In this document: positions 1 through 8,824 of the stretch, one piece after another
How the letters are laid out: each line of letters opens with the position of its first letter
How positions within the stretch are numbered: the first letter of the stretch is position 1
Assembly: GCA_046331625.1 (NCBI GenBank)
Contig: JAXLQL010000022.1
Coordinates: forward strand, 62,001-126,000
Direction of reading: 5' to 3'
From: JAXLQL01 sp046331625
GTDB lineage: Bacteria > Acidobacteriota > Terriglobia > Bryobacterales > Bryobacteraceae
DNA: 64,000 nucleotides
Made by a program: the position numbers and the translations under genes
The notes under the pieces: model-generated
Database searches by the model: none
What the model was told of the DNA's origin: nothing
Seen by the model: only the letters and a program-made list of their open reading frames with translations

Positions 1-806
1 AGGGCATCCAGCCGCTGCCGGAAACGCGTGCCCATCTCGTGGGCCTGCTCGGAGCCGAATGCAGCCGGGTATTCCGCCACCGCACTCACCAACGACGAGG
101 CCTCATCCGTCATCCGGTCAAGCACGCGATTCGTTTCTTCAACGCGGCCATCTTCGAGCGTGAGAATGCGGTCGGCGATATCGAGGATCCGGTTGTCGTG
201 CGTCACCAGCAGGACGGCGCAGCCCATGTCGATCGCCAGGCGTTGCAGCAACTCGACCACTTCGCGTCCCGTTTCACGGTCGAGCGCGGCGGTGGGTTCA
301 TCGGCCATGATGATGCGTGGCGACCGCACCAATGCACGCGCGATGGCGACGCGCTGCTTCTGCCCGCCCGACAACTGCCGCGGCCTTTTCTCCGCGTGGG
401 CCGAGAGCTTCACGCGTTCGAGCATCTCGAGCGCACGCGCGCGCGCCTGCCGGGGAGAGAAGCCTCCACTCGTACCCAGAGCCAGTTGCACGTTCTCACG
501 GCATGTGATCGCCTCCACGAGGTTATGCGCCTGGAACACGAATCCGATCCGTTGGCGAACGCCGATGAGCGCGTCCGGCCGAGCGCCGCGCAGTTCCACG
601 CCGCACACGCGAACACTGCCCGATTGCACTGTGCGCAGCGCACCGGCGAGCGAGAGCAGTGTGGTTTTTCCGGAGCCGGAAGGCCCCATGACGATCGCGA
701 TCTCGCCCGGATAGAACTCGACGCTCACCTGGCGCAGCACTTCTTTCCGCAATGCGCCTTCGCCGTAGGCATGCGTGACGCCGTCGAAGGTAATCAGCGC
801 ATCCAT
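1..806 (-). CDS. ABC exporter ATP-binding protein (DevA/LolD/MacB-type), partial
   Basis: This is the ATPase subunit of an export ABC transporter; it would power the permease and adaptor encoded just upstream. The frame is open from ATG at 806 to the window edge, so the C-terminus is missing (268 residues visible). The Walker A motif GPSGSGKTT lies near residue 42, the signature LSGGQKQRVA near 145, Walker B IIMADEPTAALD near 165 and the switch His in LLVTHD near 200, all intact. The start lies 12 bases after the permease stop, so the three genes probably form one operon in the order adaptor, permease, ATPase. The family serves lipoprotein, glycolipid or macrolide export and the substrate cannot be read from sequence. 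The visible part is already somewhat longer than LolD proteins (about 230 residues), so it has a C-terminal extension. Confidence 0.9.
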   Translation of the reverse strand, partial: MDALITFDGVTHAYGEGALRKEVLRQVSVEFYPGEIAIVMGPSGSGKTTLLSLAGALRTVQSGSVRVCGVELRGARPDALIGVRQRIGFVFQAHNLVEAITCRENVQLALGTSGGFSPRQARARALEMLERVKLSAHAEKRPRQLSGGQKQRVAIARALVRSPRIIMADEPTAALDRETGREVVELLQRLAIDMGCAVLLVTHDNRILDIADRILTLEDGRVEETNRVLDRMTDEASSLVSAVAEYPAAFGSEQAHEMGTRFRQRLDA

Positions 807-818
807 GATTCAGAGGTG

Positions 819-1997
819 TCAGAACACGTCCGCCGGATCGGCCGAGCGCAGCTTGCGCGTCGCCAGCATCCCGCCCACCAGGCACGTTGTCGTCGCCGAG
901 CCGAACACGCGCAGGATGTCGCTCTGGGCAACCGATACCGGGATGTTGGCCGCCTCGCGCGCCCAGTGATTCAGCGCAAGCGTGAACAAGAGCGCGGGGA
1001 TGAAGGCGAGCAAAACGAGGATGAGAGCCTCTTGCAGCACGAGCCGGGCAAAGAAGCCATCGCGGTAGCCGATGGCTTTGAGAGTCGCATATTCCTTCAA
1101 GTGGTCATTCACGTCGGCGTAGAGGATCTGATAGACGACGATAGCCCCCACCAGCATCCCCACCAGCATGCCGGCGCTCGCGACGAAGCCCACCGGAGTC
1201 CGCTTGGCCCAGTAGATCTGCTCGTTGCTCATGAACTCCTCGCGCGTGTAGATCTGCACGTCGTCTGGCAGGATGGCGCGCAGTTTCCGCTGCACGTCCC
1301 CGGCGCTCGAGCCGGGGGCAAGCTTGATCATGGCCACGTTCGGCATGTTGCGAGGCTTGTCTGGACGCAAGCGAAAGTAGGCCTCGTCACTCATCACCAC
1401 GTTCGCCGACGCCGCCAAGGTGTGTCCGAGGGTGAAGAGCCCCTTGACCTTGATCCGCTTGGCCTCGGCATGCGTTTCGACGATCTCGCCACGGGCGACG
1501 CGGAGCGCGACCGGCCCGTAATCCTTTTGCGAAGTGCGATCGAAGAGCACGCTCTCGGGATCGCGAATGAGCTGGATCTGATCGCGAATATCGCGGATGG
1601 CGAAGGGATTCTCGTCGGGGTTGATGCCCATCGCGAACATCATCTTGATCCGCCCGGTCTCGGGATTCCACCAGCGAACGAAGCCGAGATAGAGGGGCGC
1701 CGCCGCTTCCACCTCTGGCAGCGATCGCGCCTGATAAAGGCGCCGCCGGGAAAACTCGAGGTTGGAACCGAAGTATTCGAAATTGGGGCTGGCCATCACC
1801 AACTCCCCGCGCAGAGCCTCGTGCGGCGACACGACCATCGCCAGGATGCCGTTGTAGAGCCCGAGTTGAAACAGCATGAGCATCAGCCCGAACGTGACTC
1901 CCATTACAGCGGCCGCGAGGCGCTTCTTGTCGGCCGCCAGTTGCCGCCACGCGAGGGGAATTCCGGTGGGCGCGAACCAGTCGATGAGCCTGCTCAT
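819..1997 (-). CDS. ABC exporter permease, DevC/MacB-like (FtsX family)
   Basis: Inner-membrane permease of the same exporter, 392 residues. One membrane segment lies near residues 28-50, followed by a large periplasmic domain (about 60-265), and three more segments lie near 272-295, 320-345 and 365-380. This four-helix FtsX/MacB layout is typical of DevC, whose length is close to 385. It carries no ATPase domain; that is supplied by the next gene. Its ATG overlaps the adaptor stop by four bases (1994-1997), indicating translational coupling. By analogy with cyanobacterial DevBCA it would pass envelope lipids or another hydrophobic substrate to an outer-membrane channel. No TolC-like gene is present in the window. 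Confidence 0.88.
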   Translation of the reverse strand: MSRLIDWFAPTGIPLAWRQLAADKKRLAAAVMGVTFGLMLMLFQLGLYNGILAMVVSPHEALRGELVMASPNFEYFGSNLEFSRRRLYQARSLPEVEAAAPLYLGFVRWWNPETGRIKMMFAMGINPDENPFAIRDIRDQIQLIRDPESVLFDRTSQKDYGPVALRVARGEIVETHAEAKRIKVKGLFTLGHTLAASANVVMSDEAYFRLRPDKPRNMPNVAMIKLAPGSSAGDVQRKLRAILPDDVQIYTREEFMSNEQIYWAKRTPVGFVASAGMLVGMLVGAIVVYQILYADVNDHLKEYATLKAIGYRDGFFARLVLQEALILVLLAFIPALLFTLALNHWAREAANIPVSVAQSDILRVFGSATTTCLVGGMLATRKLRSADPADVF

Positions 1998-3025
1998 GGT
2001 TCGATCCGAACCGAGACTTGGCTGTTGCTCAACTGCTGCACGGCGCGGGAATCGGCCAGGCGAATCCGCACGCGGAGTACCCGCTTGTCGGCTGCGGTCA
2101 GCGCGCTCGGCGGGAACAGCGTACTGTCTCCGGCCTCGCGCAGAATCTCGGCCACCTGGCCCGAGATCGGTGCGCGCAACGCCTCGCCGCTGACCGTAGC
2201 CGGCGCGCCGAGCCGGACCCGTGGGATGTCACTCATGTAGACTTCCGCGTCCACGAACATGTTCGACGTATCGCCGAGGTCGAGAATGCCTTTCGCCGAG
2301 ACTGCCTCGCCTGGATACGCGTTCACTTCGAGCACGGTTCCGGATGCGGGGGCAGTAATGATCTGTTGATCGAGTCTCTTTTGCGCGCGCTCTTTTCTAG
2401 CGGCGGCGAGCGCGAGACGCTTCTCGGCGGCGGCGACGTCCACATCGCGAACCTGCACCAGGCTCTCGCGCAGTTGGCGCTCCCGCCGCAATGCTTCGCG
2501 TGCCGTGTCGACAGCGAGGCGGGCGCGGTCGATCTCGGTGCTGGGAATGTCTCCGTTGGCGGCGAGCTTGTTTTTGCGGTTGAGTTCCTTCTCGGCGTCG
2601 GCGAGGATGATTTCCTGCCGTGCGATCGCGGCGTCCTGCGCGGCAAGGGCGGCGGGGCGCTCGCCCGCTTTCGTCTGTTCGACGATGCTCTGCGCCACGG
2701 CGGCCTCGCCTTCGGCCTCTCGCAGCGCTGCCTGGGCCTCGTCGTGATCGCGGAGCCGTGCAATGGTGTCGCCGCGTTGCACCGTGGAGCCGCGCTGCAC
2801 CAGGAGTTCCTGCACGATGGACTGCGGCGGTGCGGAGACGACGAGAATCCTCTGGCCGGGTACGATGCGGCCGAGGCAAGTGATCGCAACCGGTTTGGCA
2901 GGCTCCGGCAGAGACGCCGCTGCAGCGCCTTGCTGCCGTTGACTGCAAGCTGCAAGGAGGCAAAGCAGGAAGCACAAACCTGCATGCAGCGGAAAGCGAA
3001 TCGATTTCCGCATTCGGATCATCAT
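1994..3025 (-). CDS. HlyD/DevB-like periplasmic adaptor lipoprotein
   Basis: Membrane-fusion adaptor of the exporter, about 343 residues. The N-terminus MMIRMRKSIRFPLHAG leads into a hydrophobic stretch ending in the lipobox LLAAC, so it is probably a lipoprotein anchored in a membrane. A split biotinyl-lipoyl domain (APPQSIVQELLVQRGSTVQRGD and later ITAPASGTVLEVNAYPGE) flanks a long alpha-helical hairpin rich in Ala, Glu and Arg (about residues 75-190), as in DevB and MacA. The open frame extends upstream to 3526, but that stretch lies over the divergent STAS gene. The start was placed at 3025, just before the signal peptide; 3022 and 3013 are equally possible and no strong ribosome site decides. 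First gene of the exporter operon. Confidence 0.85.
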   Translation of the reverse strand: MMIRMRKSIRFPLHAGLCFLLCLLAACSQRQQGAAAASLPEPAKPVAITCLGRIVPGQRILVVSAPPQSIVQELLVQRGSTVQRGDTIARLRDHDEAQAALREAEGEAAVAQSIVEQTKAGERPAALAAQDAAIARQEIILADAEKELNRKNKLAANGDIPSTEIDRARLAVDTAREALRRERQLRESLVQVRDVDVAAAEKRLALAAARKERAQKRLDQQIITAPASGTVLEVNAYPGEAVSAKGILDLGDTSNMFVDAEVYMSDIPRVRLGAPATVSGEALRAPISGQVAEILREAGDSTLFPPSALTAADKRVLRVRIRLADSRAVQQLSNSQVSVRIEP

Positions 3026-3115
3026 GATACCAAGTGCGCGCGATAGCCGTACGAATGGCGAATCGCCCGGCGATGGCTCGGGACGCGTTGTTTGTGCTAC
3101 AAGGGATCGATGGCG

Positions 3116-3499
3116 ATGACCGTGGAGGCTACGCAGGCGAGCGTGGCGATCGTGTTGGAAGTGCGCGGGCGCGTGGATGGCGAGACCGCCGAGCGGTTCG
3201 AGCAGGAGTGCCACAACTGGATCCAATCGGGTCCAATGCGGGTGATTCTCGATCTGAGCAAGATGGAGTACATCAGCAGCGCCGGCCTCGGCAGCGTGTT
3301 GAATACGGGCAAAAAGCTCGACCAGCGCGGCGGCGAACTCGTCATCTCCGGCTTGTCCGGTCAGACCGAGCGCGTGTTCCGCTTCACCGGGTTCGACAAT
3401 CTGTTCAAAATGTTCGCCACGGCTGGCGAGGCGATGCGCTACTGCGAGACGCAGACAGGTGATCCTGACGCTCCCTCGCGATTCCGAAGCGGGATCTGA
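3116..3499 (+). CDS. STAS-domain anti-anti-sigma factor-like protein
   Basis: A single-domain STAS protein of about 127 residues, of the type that relieves an anti-sigma factor or acts in a partner-switch cascade. The family core is visible as ILDLSKMEYISSAGLGSVL; the Ser-Ser pair of YISSAGL marks the usual phosphorylation site. A Shine-Dalgarno-like AAGGGA at 3101-3106 lies 9 bases before ATG 3116, which favours this start over ATG 3110 or TTG 3092. No partner kinase/anti-sigma gene is nearby. The phospholipase D-type gene begins directly after its stop codon, so the two are probably co-transcribed. The C-terminal 20 residues are polar and probably disordered. Confidence 0.85.
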   Translation: MTVEATQASVAIVLEVRGRVDGETAERFEQECHNWIQSGPMRVILDLSKMEYISSAGLGSVLNTGKKLDQRGGELVISGLSGQTERVFRFTGFDNLFKMFATAGEAMRYCETQTGDPDAPSRFRSGI

Positions 3500-4825
3500 A
3501 TGCGCAGCGTCCTGATTGCGGCGCACGGCCTACGCGTTTTGTTCAGTGGACTGCGGCGCATGGGCGTGACGCCAGCAGCGGCGATGACACCCGGCGTGGT
3601 GCGCTCGAGCGCCTACGGGCTCGGCTATGGGATCATGGCGATGCTTTGGCTCAAGCGCAAGCAGGCGCCTTCGTGGGGCGATATCGACGCGGCATGGGAG
3701 CAGCGGTTGCCGCCGGCAGGGACGGTGGAGGAAGCATTGTACGGCCGCCTGGATCCGGCCGATCGCATCGAATTGCTCACGTCGAATCGCCATGCCTTCG
3801 AGATCCGCGATCGATTGTTTGCGGACGCCCGGCAGTCCATCGACATCGCCACCTACTACGTCCAGACAGACGTCACCAGTTGGCAGGTGACGCGGCAGTT
3901 GATCGAGTGCGCCAAACGCGGGGTGCAGGTGCGGGTGTTGGCCGATGGCGTTGCCACGGCCCAAAAGACGTTCGAGCGCTTCGAGGTGGGGCACGTGGCA
4001 TCGGTGCTGCGAGACGCGGGCGTCACCTTCTCTACCTTTCGCGATGGGGCTCGCCCGTTCGACGCGAACCATCGCAAGATGATCGTCGTCGACAGGGACA
4101 CCTTCATCACCGGCGGCCGTAACTTCGCCGACCACTACAGTGGCGACGAATGGCGGGACTCCGACATCCTGATGACCGGGCCTTCGGTTGCCGAGGCGCA
4201 GGCTGTGTTCGACGAAACCTTTCGCAATGCCGAAGGACATCCGGAAGACAAGCACGATCGCGGACCTTCGATCTACCAGTCCACAACGCCAGCAGGAATC
4301 CAGAACAACCACTTCTTCCGCTACTTGGTGCAATGCATCCGAGCTGCCCGAAACACCATCGATATCGAGAACGCCTATTACTTTCACCACCCGATTCTCG
4401 ACCGGCATCTGGCAGCAGCCCGCGAGCGCGGAGTCCGCGTGCGCATCTTCACGAATTCGGAGGAGAGCAACGACCTCGACTTCGCCAACTATCGCATCTA
4501 CTCGGGGTTCCCGAGGCTGCTGGACCTCGGCGTGGAGCTCTACTTGCGCCGCGGCAAGCACTGTACGCTGCATTGCAAGTATTGGGTGGTGGACGGTGAA
4601 TGGGTGAGCTACGGGAGCAGCAATCTCGACTACTACTCGCCTCGATTCTGTTCCGAGCTTGGCTTGCACATCCGTGACGCCGGGTTCGGTGCGGAACTGA
4701 CGCGCTGGTTCGAGCAGGGGATCGCCGAAGCGGACCGGGTGACGAACCGCGAAGCAGTGGAAGAGGTGATCCGGAAGCAGACGGTCGGCCGGGTTTTTGA
4801 CCGGTGGCTCACGGATATTCAGTGA
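3500..4825 (+). CDS. Phospholipase D-family protein, cardiolipin synthase-like
   Basis: A 441-residue protein with two HKD motifs, the hallmark of the phospholipase D superfamily: HRKMIVVD near residue 193 followed by FITGGRN, and HCKYWVVD near residue 355 followed by SYGSSNLD. Bacterial members of this size are usually cardiolipin synthases, which join two phosphatidylglycerol molecules, or related transphosphatidylases. The N-terminal 50 residues are only moderately hydrophobic, so strong membrane anchoring as in ClsA is not evident and ClsB/C-like behaviour is possible. ATG 3500 follows the STAS stop without a gap. The neighbouring fatty-acid genes (5000-8824) support a role in membrane lipid composition, by context only. 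Confidence 0.85.
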   Translation: MRSVLIAAHGLRVLFSGLRRMGVTPAAAMTPGVVRSSAYGLGYGIMAMLWLKRKQAPSWGDIDAAWEQRLPPAGTVEEALYGRLDPADRIELLTSNRHAFEIRDRLFADARQSIDIATYYVQTDVTSWQVTRQLIECAKRGVQVRVLADGVATAQKTFERFEVGHVASVLRDAGVTFSTFRDGARPFDANHRKMIVVDRDTFITGGRNFADHYSGDEWRDSDILMTGPSVAEAQAVFDETFRNAEGHPEDKHDRGPSIYQSTTPAGIQNNHFFRYLVQCIRAARNTIDIENAYYFHHPILDRHLAAARERGVRVRIFTNSEESNDLDFANYRIYSGFPRLLDLGVELYLRRGKHCTLHCKYWVVDGEWVSYGSSNLDYYSPRFCSELGLHIRDAGFGAELTRWFEQGIAEADRVTNREAVEEVIRKQTVGRVFDRWLTDIQ

Positions 4826-4847
4826 TGGCGGGGCGGCGAGACTAAAT

Positions 4848-4990
4848 TCCGCCCCACATCGCGGCAGAGCCGCAATCGCGGATCGCCATTGAATAACCGG
4901 CGTGTGAGCGAAGGCGCGTTCCATGAGCGCATGCGCCCGCATCGGATACGGGACTGAAGTCCCGCGCGGTCGGCGAAGAACCTAAAGGAT
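4848..4990. repeat. Dispersed composite repeat with GGGACTGAAGTCCC palindrome
   Basis: This stretch between the phospholipase D gene and cfa matches, with substitutions, the sequence at about 58130-58312. Shared blocks include CCCCACAT, CGGCGTGTG, GAGCGCATGCGCC and the palindrome CGGGACTGAAGTCCCG. It probably folds into a hairpin and may act on the convergent transcripts that meet here. No gene is seen in it. Confidence 0.7.
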
Positions 4991-4999
4991 AGCCGGACA

Positions 5000-6265
5000 C
5001 TACACCCGATACGCCGGTACGTTGCGGCGGAAATCCTTCGTGAAGAGCACCTGGAACAGCGCACTGACCGGAGCCGCGCAGCCAGCGATATAGATACACA
5101 GTAAGTACTCGTACATGCGCGTGAAGCGAACATCGTATTTGCTGCGATCGATCCGATGCACATTGTTCCGATAGTTGGCCAGCCAATACTTCGCGGTGGG
5201 TAAATAGTGTCGCGCGATATTTTCCACATCGAGCGTTCCGAGCGCGTTTTGCTCGAGCTGGCGGATGATCGAACTGAGATGCGGATGTGTCGAACCCGGG
5301 AAAATGTGCTTCTGCACGAACGGATCCGGCTCGTTTGTGGGATCCACGCAGCTCATGAAGTGGACGAGCCCCCAGCCATCACTCGCAAGCAGCTTGCGCA
5401 CGTGTTTGAAATAGGCCGGGTGCTCGTGCTGGTAGAGATGTTCCAGCATTCCGACGGACACAACTTTGTCGTACACGCCAGTTGCATCCTTGTAGTCGCC
5501 ATAGTCGACGGTGACGCGATCCGCCAGGCCCAACTGGCGCGCTCGGTCATTGGCGTATGAGGCCTGATTCTTGCAGATCGTGATGCCGCGGCCCTTGGCC
5601 CCATACTTCCGCGCGGCGTGAATCAGGAGCCCTCCCCACCCGCAGCCAATGTCCAGGATCGTATCACCCGGTTGCAGGCGAATCTTCTGGCAGATCCGGT
5701 CAAACTTGTTCTCCTGAAGCTGCTCGAGGGTGTCCTGCGGCGTCTTCTGGTATCCGCACGTGTAGGCCATCGTCTCGCCCAGAAACAACTCGTACACGTC
5801 ATTGCCGATATCGTAATGACGCTGGACATTCTTGTGGGCGCCCGTAAGCGTGTGCAAGAGGCGGTAGCCCGCCACGCGCAGCATCACCTTCAGATTGCGC
5901 CGCAGTTTTTCGTCCATCCGGGCACAAGCGAAGACAGTCAGTAGGTCTTCGAGTGTTCCGCTTTCGAAACGCCAGCCGCCCTCCATGTAGCTCTCCGCCA
6001 AGCCGAGGTTACCGGCGCCGAGCACCCGCGTGGCGAAGTTCGGATCATCCACGCGGATTTCGAAGCGCGACGACGGCGGGGCTGACGCCGGGTCGCCCAC
6101 TTCGGCCACCCGGTCCCCGAAATGGAACCGGATCCACACCGAGTCGAGCGATTGTTCGAGTAACTCACACAGCGTCGCCTCCGCGCGCGAGAGCTTTGAC
6201 CTGGTTGTGACGGCGAAACCATGCGCGCCGGTTGTTGCGGAAGGGGCTTCAGGGGCGTTGTTCAT
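5000..6265 (-). CDS. cfa: Cyclopropane-fatty-acyl-phospholipid synthase
   Basis: SAM-dependent enzyme that adds a methylene bridge across double bonds of membrane phospholipid acyl chains. It has 421 residues, a normal family length (E. coli Cfa has 382). An N-terminal lipid-binding region (about 25-125) is followed by HYDIGNDVYELFLG near 150, MAYTCGY near 167, and the SAM-binding loop ILDIGCGWGG near 205. SVGMLEHL and the C-terminal aromatic region NIARHYLPT also match the family. The ATG lies 13 bases after the stop of the MFS-like gene, so both probably share a transcript. The unsaturated substrate could come from the desaturase encoded just beyond, on the opposite strand. Confidence 0.93.
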   Translation of the reverse strand: MNNAPEAPSATTGAHGFAVTTRSKLSRAEATLCELLEQSLDSVWIRFHFGDRVAEVGDPASAPPSSRFEIRVDDPNFATRVLGAGNLGLAESYMEGGWRFESGTLEDLLTVFACARMDEKLRRNLKVMLRVAGYRLLHTLTGAHKNVQRHYDIGNDVYELFLGETMAYTCGYQKTPQDTLEQLQENKFDRICQKIRLQPGDTILDIGCGWGGLLIHAARKYGAKGRGITICKNQASYANDRARQLGLADRVTVDYGDYKDATGVYDKVVSVGMLEHLYQHEHPAYFKHVRKLLASDGWGLVHFMSCVDPTNEPDPFVQKHIFPGSTHPHLSSIIRQLEQNALGTLDVENIARHYLPTAKYWLANYRNNVHRIDRSKYDVRFTRMYEYLLCIYIAGCAAPVSALFQVLFTKDFRRNVPAYRV

Positions 6266-6278
6266 GAGGATGCGCCTT

Positions 6279-7514
6279 TCAATTGAGACTCTGCGCGGCT
6301 TCTGGCCGTGCCGCGGCGGCTTTCCAGAGAAGGATCAATCCGAGCGCGGGCAGCGTTGCGATAAGAGAGAGCGTCCACGCATGGATGCCCTCGGGATACT
6401 GGCTTCGCGCGGCAGCCAGTGCGGCCATCAGGGCGAACGCGGCCAATGCGCTGATGTTGCCGAGGTTGTTGAACCAAGTCAGCAGCTTCGACGTTTTCCC
6501 TTCGCTGGCCTTGCGCGACGCATAGTTGCGGATCTCGAGAAGAAACGCTCCGTAGCCCGCTCCCACAACCGCCCCGCCCATCATCAGCTCACGGAAGCCG
6601 CACTGGACGCCCGCCAGCAGCGCCGCGGCTGCAGCCACCAGCAATATCGGGGCCGGAGCGAGGCGGCCGAAGAGTAGGCTCTTGTCCTTGCGCTTGACGA
6701 GTCCAAGCAGGCCGTTCACCACGAGCGCTGAAAGGAACGCCCCGACGATCACTCCGCCACCCCGGGCTTCGGCGTTGGGCAGTCGCAGCACGTCGCGCGC
6801 CAGATAGATCATGTTGGCCGCAAACAAGTACAGAGATGCGTAGACGGAAACGGCGAACCCGAAGAGGAGCTTGTCGGCCGCGCTGGCGGGCTCCGCGGCT
6901 TCCGTTCGATCGGCGTTTCGGCCGCCGCCACCGTGAAACCCGGCCAGGATCGTCAGCGTGCCTGCAAAGGCCAGCGCGCCGAACCCGGCGATCACAATGC
7001 GGAGCTTCTCCAGGCTGCCATATAGCGACGTATACACAACCGGCGCCGAGAGCATCCCGAGCAGGCGCGCGCCATTGCCCATCGCGTCATTCATGCGGCG
7101 CGACGCTCCCGCGCGCTCCGCGGCCAAGTGGTCCAAGCTATTGAGCAGGAAGTTGTCGCCGAACTGAATCGCGGTCAGGAGCGACACATAGAGGATCTTG
7201 CCTTCCACCGACGTCAGCGCGATCGCCGCGAGCACCGTCCCCGCCAACATGGCGAGCAATATCGCCACAGGCGGCCGTCTCGAGCGCGAAGTAATTACTC
7301 CCGCCGTTCCGGCGATCGTCGCCACTAACAGCGCCGACGAGAGAAGTAATACTTTCTGGCCGGGAAAGTATCTTTGAAAGAATAGCTGTGGGCCGGCGTT
7401 CGCGTTCGCCGACATCAGGAAGCTGAGGAAAAACAGCGACGCCGACTGGAGTGCGATCCGCGCGGGCGATAGCGGACCGCCTGGCCCAGGATCTACTCGA
7501 GGGCGGCTTGCCAT
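6279..7514 (-). CDS. MFS-like multi-pass membrane transporter
   Basis: A 411-residue integral membrane protein with roughly ten to twelve hydrophobic segments and a short hydrophilic loop midway (about 195-210), consistent with a major facilitator superfamily transporter. The basic loop RSRRPP between helices 2 and 3 resembles the MFS loop-2/3 signature. No substrate-specific motif is recognised. The open frame extends to 7670, but the added N-terminus is low-complexity Arg/Gly/Ala, so ATG 7514 (MASRPRVDPG) was chosen; no strong ribosome site is visible. It precedes cfa by 13 bases. A role in moving a lipid precursor is only a guess from context. Confidence 0.65.
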   Translation of the reverse strand: MASRPRVDPGPGGPLSPARIALQSASLFFLSFLMSANANAGPQLFFQRYFPGQKVLLLSSALLVATIAGTAGVITSRSRRPPVAILLAMLAGTVLAAIALTSVEGKILYVSLLTAIQFGDNFLLNSLDHLAAERAGASRRMNDAMGNGARLLGMLSAPVVYTSLYGSLEKLRIVIAGFGALAFAGTLTILAGFHGGGGRNADRTEAAEPASAADKLLFGFAVSVYASLYLFAANMIYLARDVLRLPNAEARGGGVIVGAFLSALVVNGLLGLVKRKDKSLLFGRLAPAPILLVAAAAALLAGVQCGFRELMMGGAVVGAGYGAFLLEIRNYASRKASEGKTSKLLTWFNNLGNISALAAFALMAALAAARSQYPEGIHAWTLSLIATLPALGLILLWKAAAARPEAAQSLN

Positions 7515-7710
7515 GGGTACTACCGGCCAGCCATTCGCGGCGCCGGCGGCGAATTCGTTGAATCGGCCAGCCTCGAGAGGGCGCAATCGCGGCTGCTGGC
7601 GATCCCGCCGGCGGTTTCCGCCGCGGCGCCCGGCAACTCGCGCAGGTCCCGTGTCATGGCAGGAGGCCATTGTAGCACCAGCGATTCGCGGTCAAGCGCC
7701 TACTTCAAGC

Positions 7711-7716
7711 TATACT
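7711..7716 (+). promoter_or_regulatory. Probable -10 element of the desaturase gene
   Basis: TATACT at 7711-7716 is a near-consensus -10 box only 10 bases before ATG 7727. Transcription would start at about 7722-7724, leaving almost no 5' leader, and no ribosome-binding site precedes the ATG. The -35 position (about 7688-7693) has no good match. Confidence 0.4.
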
Positions 7717-7726
7717 GGTCACTTCT

Positions 7727-8824
7727 ATGGAGGGTCTCTCGTCCGAAGTGCAATCCGCCCTGCAGACCTTGCGGGAGGAGATGAAGGTGAGCGGGATGCA
7801 GTCGCGTCCGCTCCGTCCGGTTCTGATCGCCTTGGCTGGCCATCTCCTGCTGGGGCTCGGCGGCTTGGCCCTGTTCATCTTCCTGGATGGACCGGCTTGG
7901 CGGGTCGCAGCACTGCTCGCGTCCACGTTCGGGTTCATCGGTCTGGGTACGCTTGGCCACACCGCCTCTCACGGAGGAGTTTCCCCTTCGTCATTCTGGA
8001 ACCGGCTGATTTTCCACGTCTGTTATCCGATGTTACTGCAATTCTCGGCGTCATACTGGCGCCATAGTCATGTCCAAGTACATCACCCGGCGCCGAACGT
8101 CGTGGGCGTGGACGACGATTGCGACTTACTCCCGGTTTTCGCCCTGAACGAGGAACAACTCGGGTCGGTCAACGGCTTGTTTCGCCGCTGGCCTGTATTG
8201 CAGGGAATGTTCCTGCTGGCGGTGCTTCCGTTCAACGGACTCAACATGATGCGCCAGAGTTGGGCCTTCCTGCTGCGCGCTTTGTGGAGCGGCTCGCGAA
8301 GAGAGCATTGGCTCGATCTGGGCTGTCTGACGGTGAACGTGTTGGCGTTTCTGGTGATTCCGATGCTGTTCTTCAGCCCCGCCACCGTGCTCCTGTTGTT
8401 CTCCGTGCGGGTGATGCTCATCGGGGTCGGGCTTTTCGCGGTACTCGCTCCGGGCCACTACCCCGCCCAGGCGGCCTGCCTGTCGGCTGACCAGCGATCG
8501 GCCGGCGACTACTATCTGCGACAGACTGCCACGACCGTGAATTTCAAGACTGGGCCCATAGGACGCTTTCTATGCTCTGGGCTCGAGTACCAGATCGAGC
8601 ACCATTTGTTCCCGTCGATCAGCCACATTCACTATCCGGCACTGGCCCCGTTGGTTCGCAAGTTCTGCCGCGATGCCGGCCTGCCCTACCGGGACATGAG
8701 CTGGGGTCGTGCGATTTGGGAGAGCTGGCGGGTTTTCGTACGGCCGAAGGCGGTTGTTCATGCCGTGGAGTCGCTCAGGGTCCCGCCGGTGGCTACCGAA
8801 CCAGTTGAAGCGGCCCGAAGATGA
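7727..8824 (+). CDS. Membrane fatty-acid desaturase
   Basis: A 365-residue membrane-bound di-iron acyl-lipid/acyl-CoA desaturase. All three histidine boxes are present: GHTASHGG (HxxxH, near residue 85), HSHVQVHH (near 118) and QIEHHLFPSI (QxxHH, near 290). The QxxHH third box places it with front-end or delta-6/linoleoyl-type desaturases; there is no fused cytochrome b5 domain. Four to six hydrophobic segments separate the boxes as expected. It is transcribed away from the MFS/cfa pair and could supply the double bonds that Cfa modifies. Its 3' end overlaps the convergent CPBP gene by 32 bases. Regiospecificity cannot be predicted. Confidence 0.9.
   Translation: MEGLSSEVQSALQTLREEMKVSGMQSRPLRPVLIALAGHLLLGLGGLALFIFLDGPAWRVAALLASTFGFIGLGTLGHTASHGGVSPSSFWNRLIFHVCYPMLLQFSASYWRHSHVQVHHPAPNVVGVDDDCDLLPVFALNEEQLGSVNGLFRRWPVLQGMFLLAVLPFNGLNMMRQSWAFLLRALWSGSRREHWLDLGCLTVNVLAFLVIPMLFFSPATVLLLFSVRVMLIGVGLFAVLAPGHYPAQAACLSADQRSAGDYYLRQTATTVNFKTGPIGRFLCSGLEYQIEHHLFPSISHIHYPALAPLVRKFCRDAGLPYRDMSWGRAIWESWRVFVRPKAVVHAVESLRVPPVATEPVEAARR

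Noticed and set aside
39..2240. 733-codon plus-strand open frame
   Set aside because: Antisense to the exporter ATPase and permease; His/Arg/Glu-rich composition typical of shadow frames in high-GC DNA.
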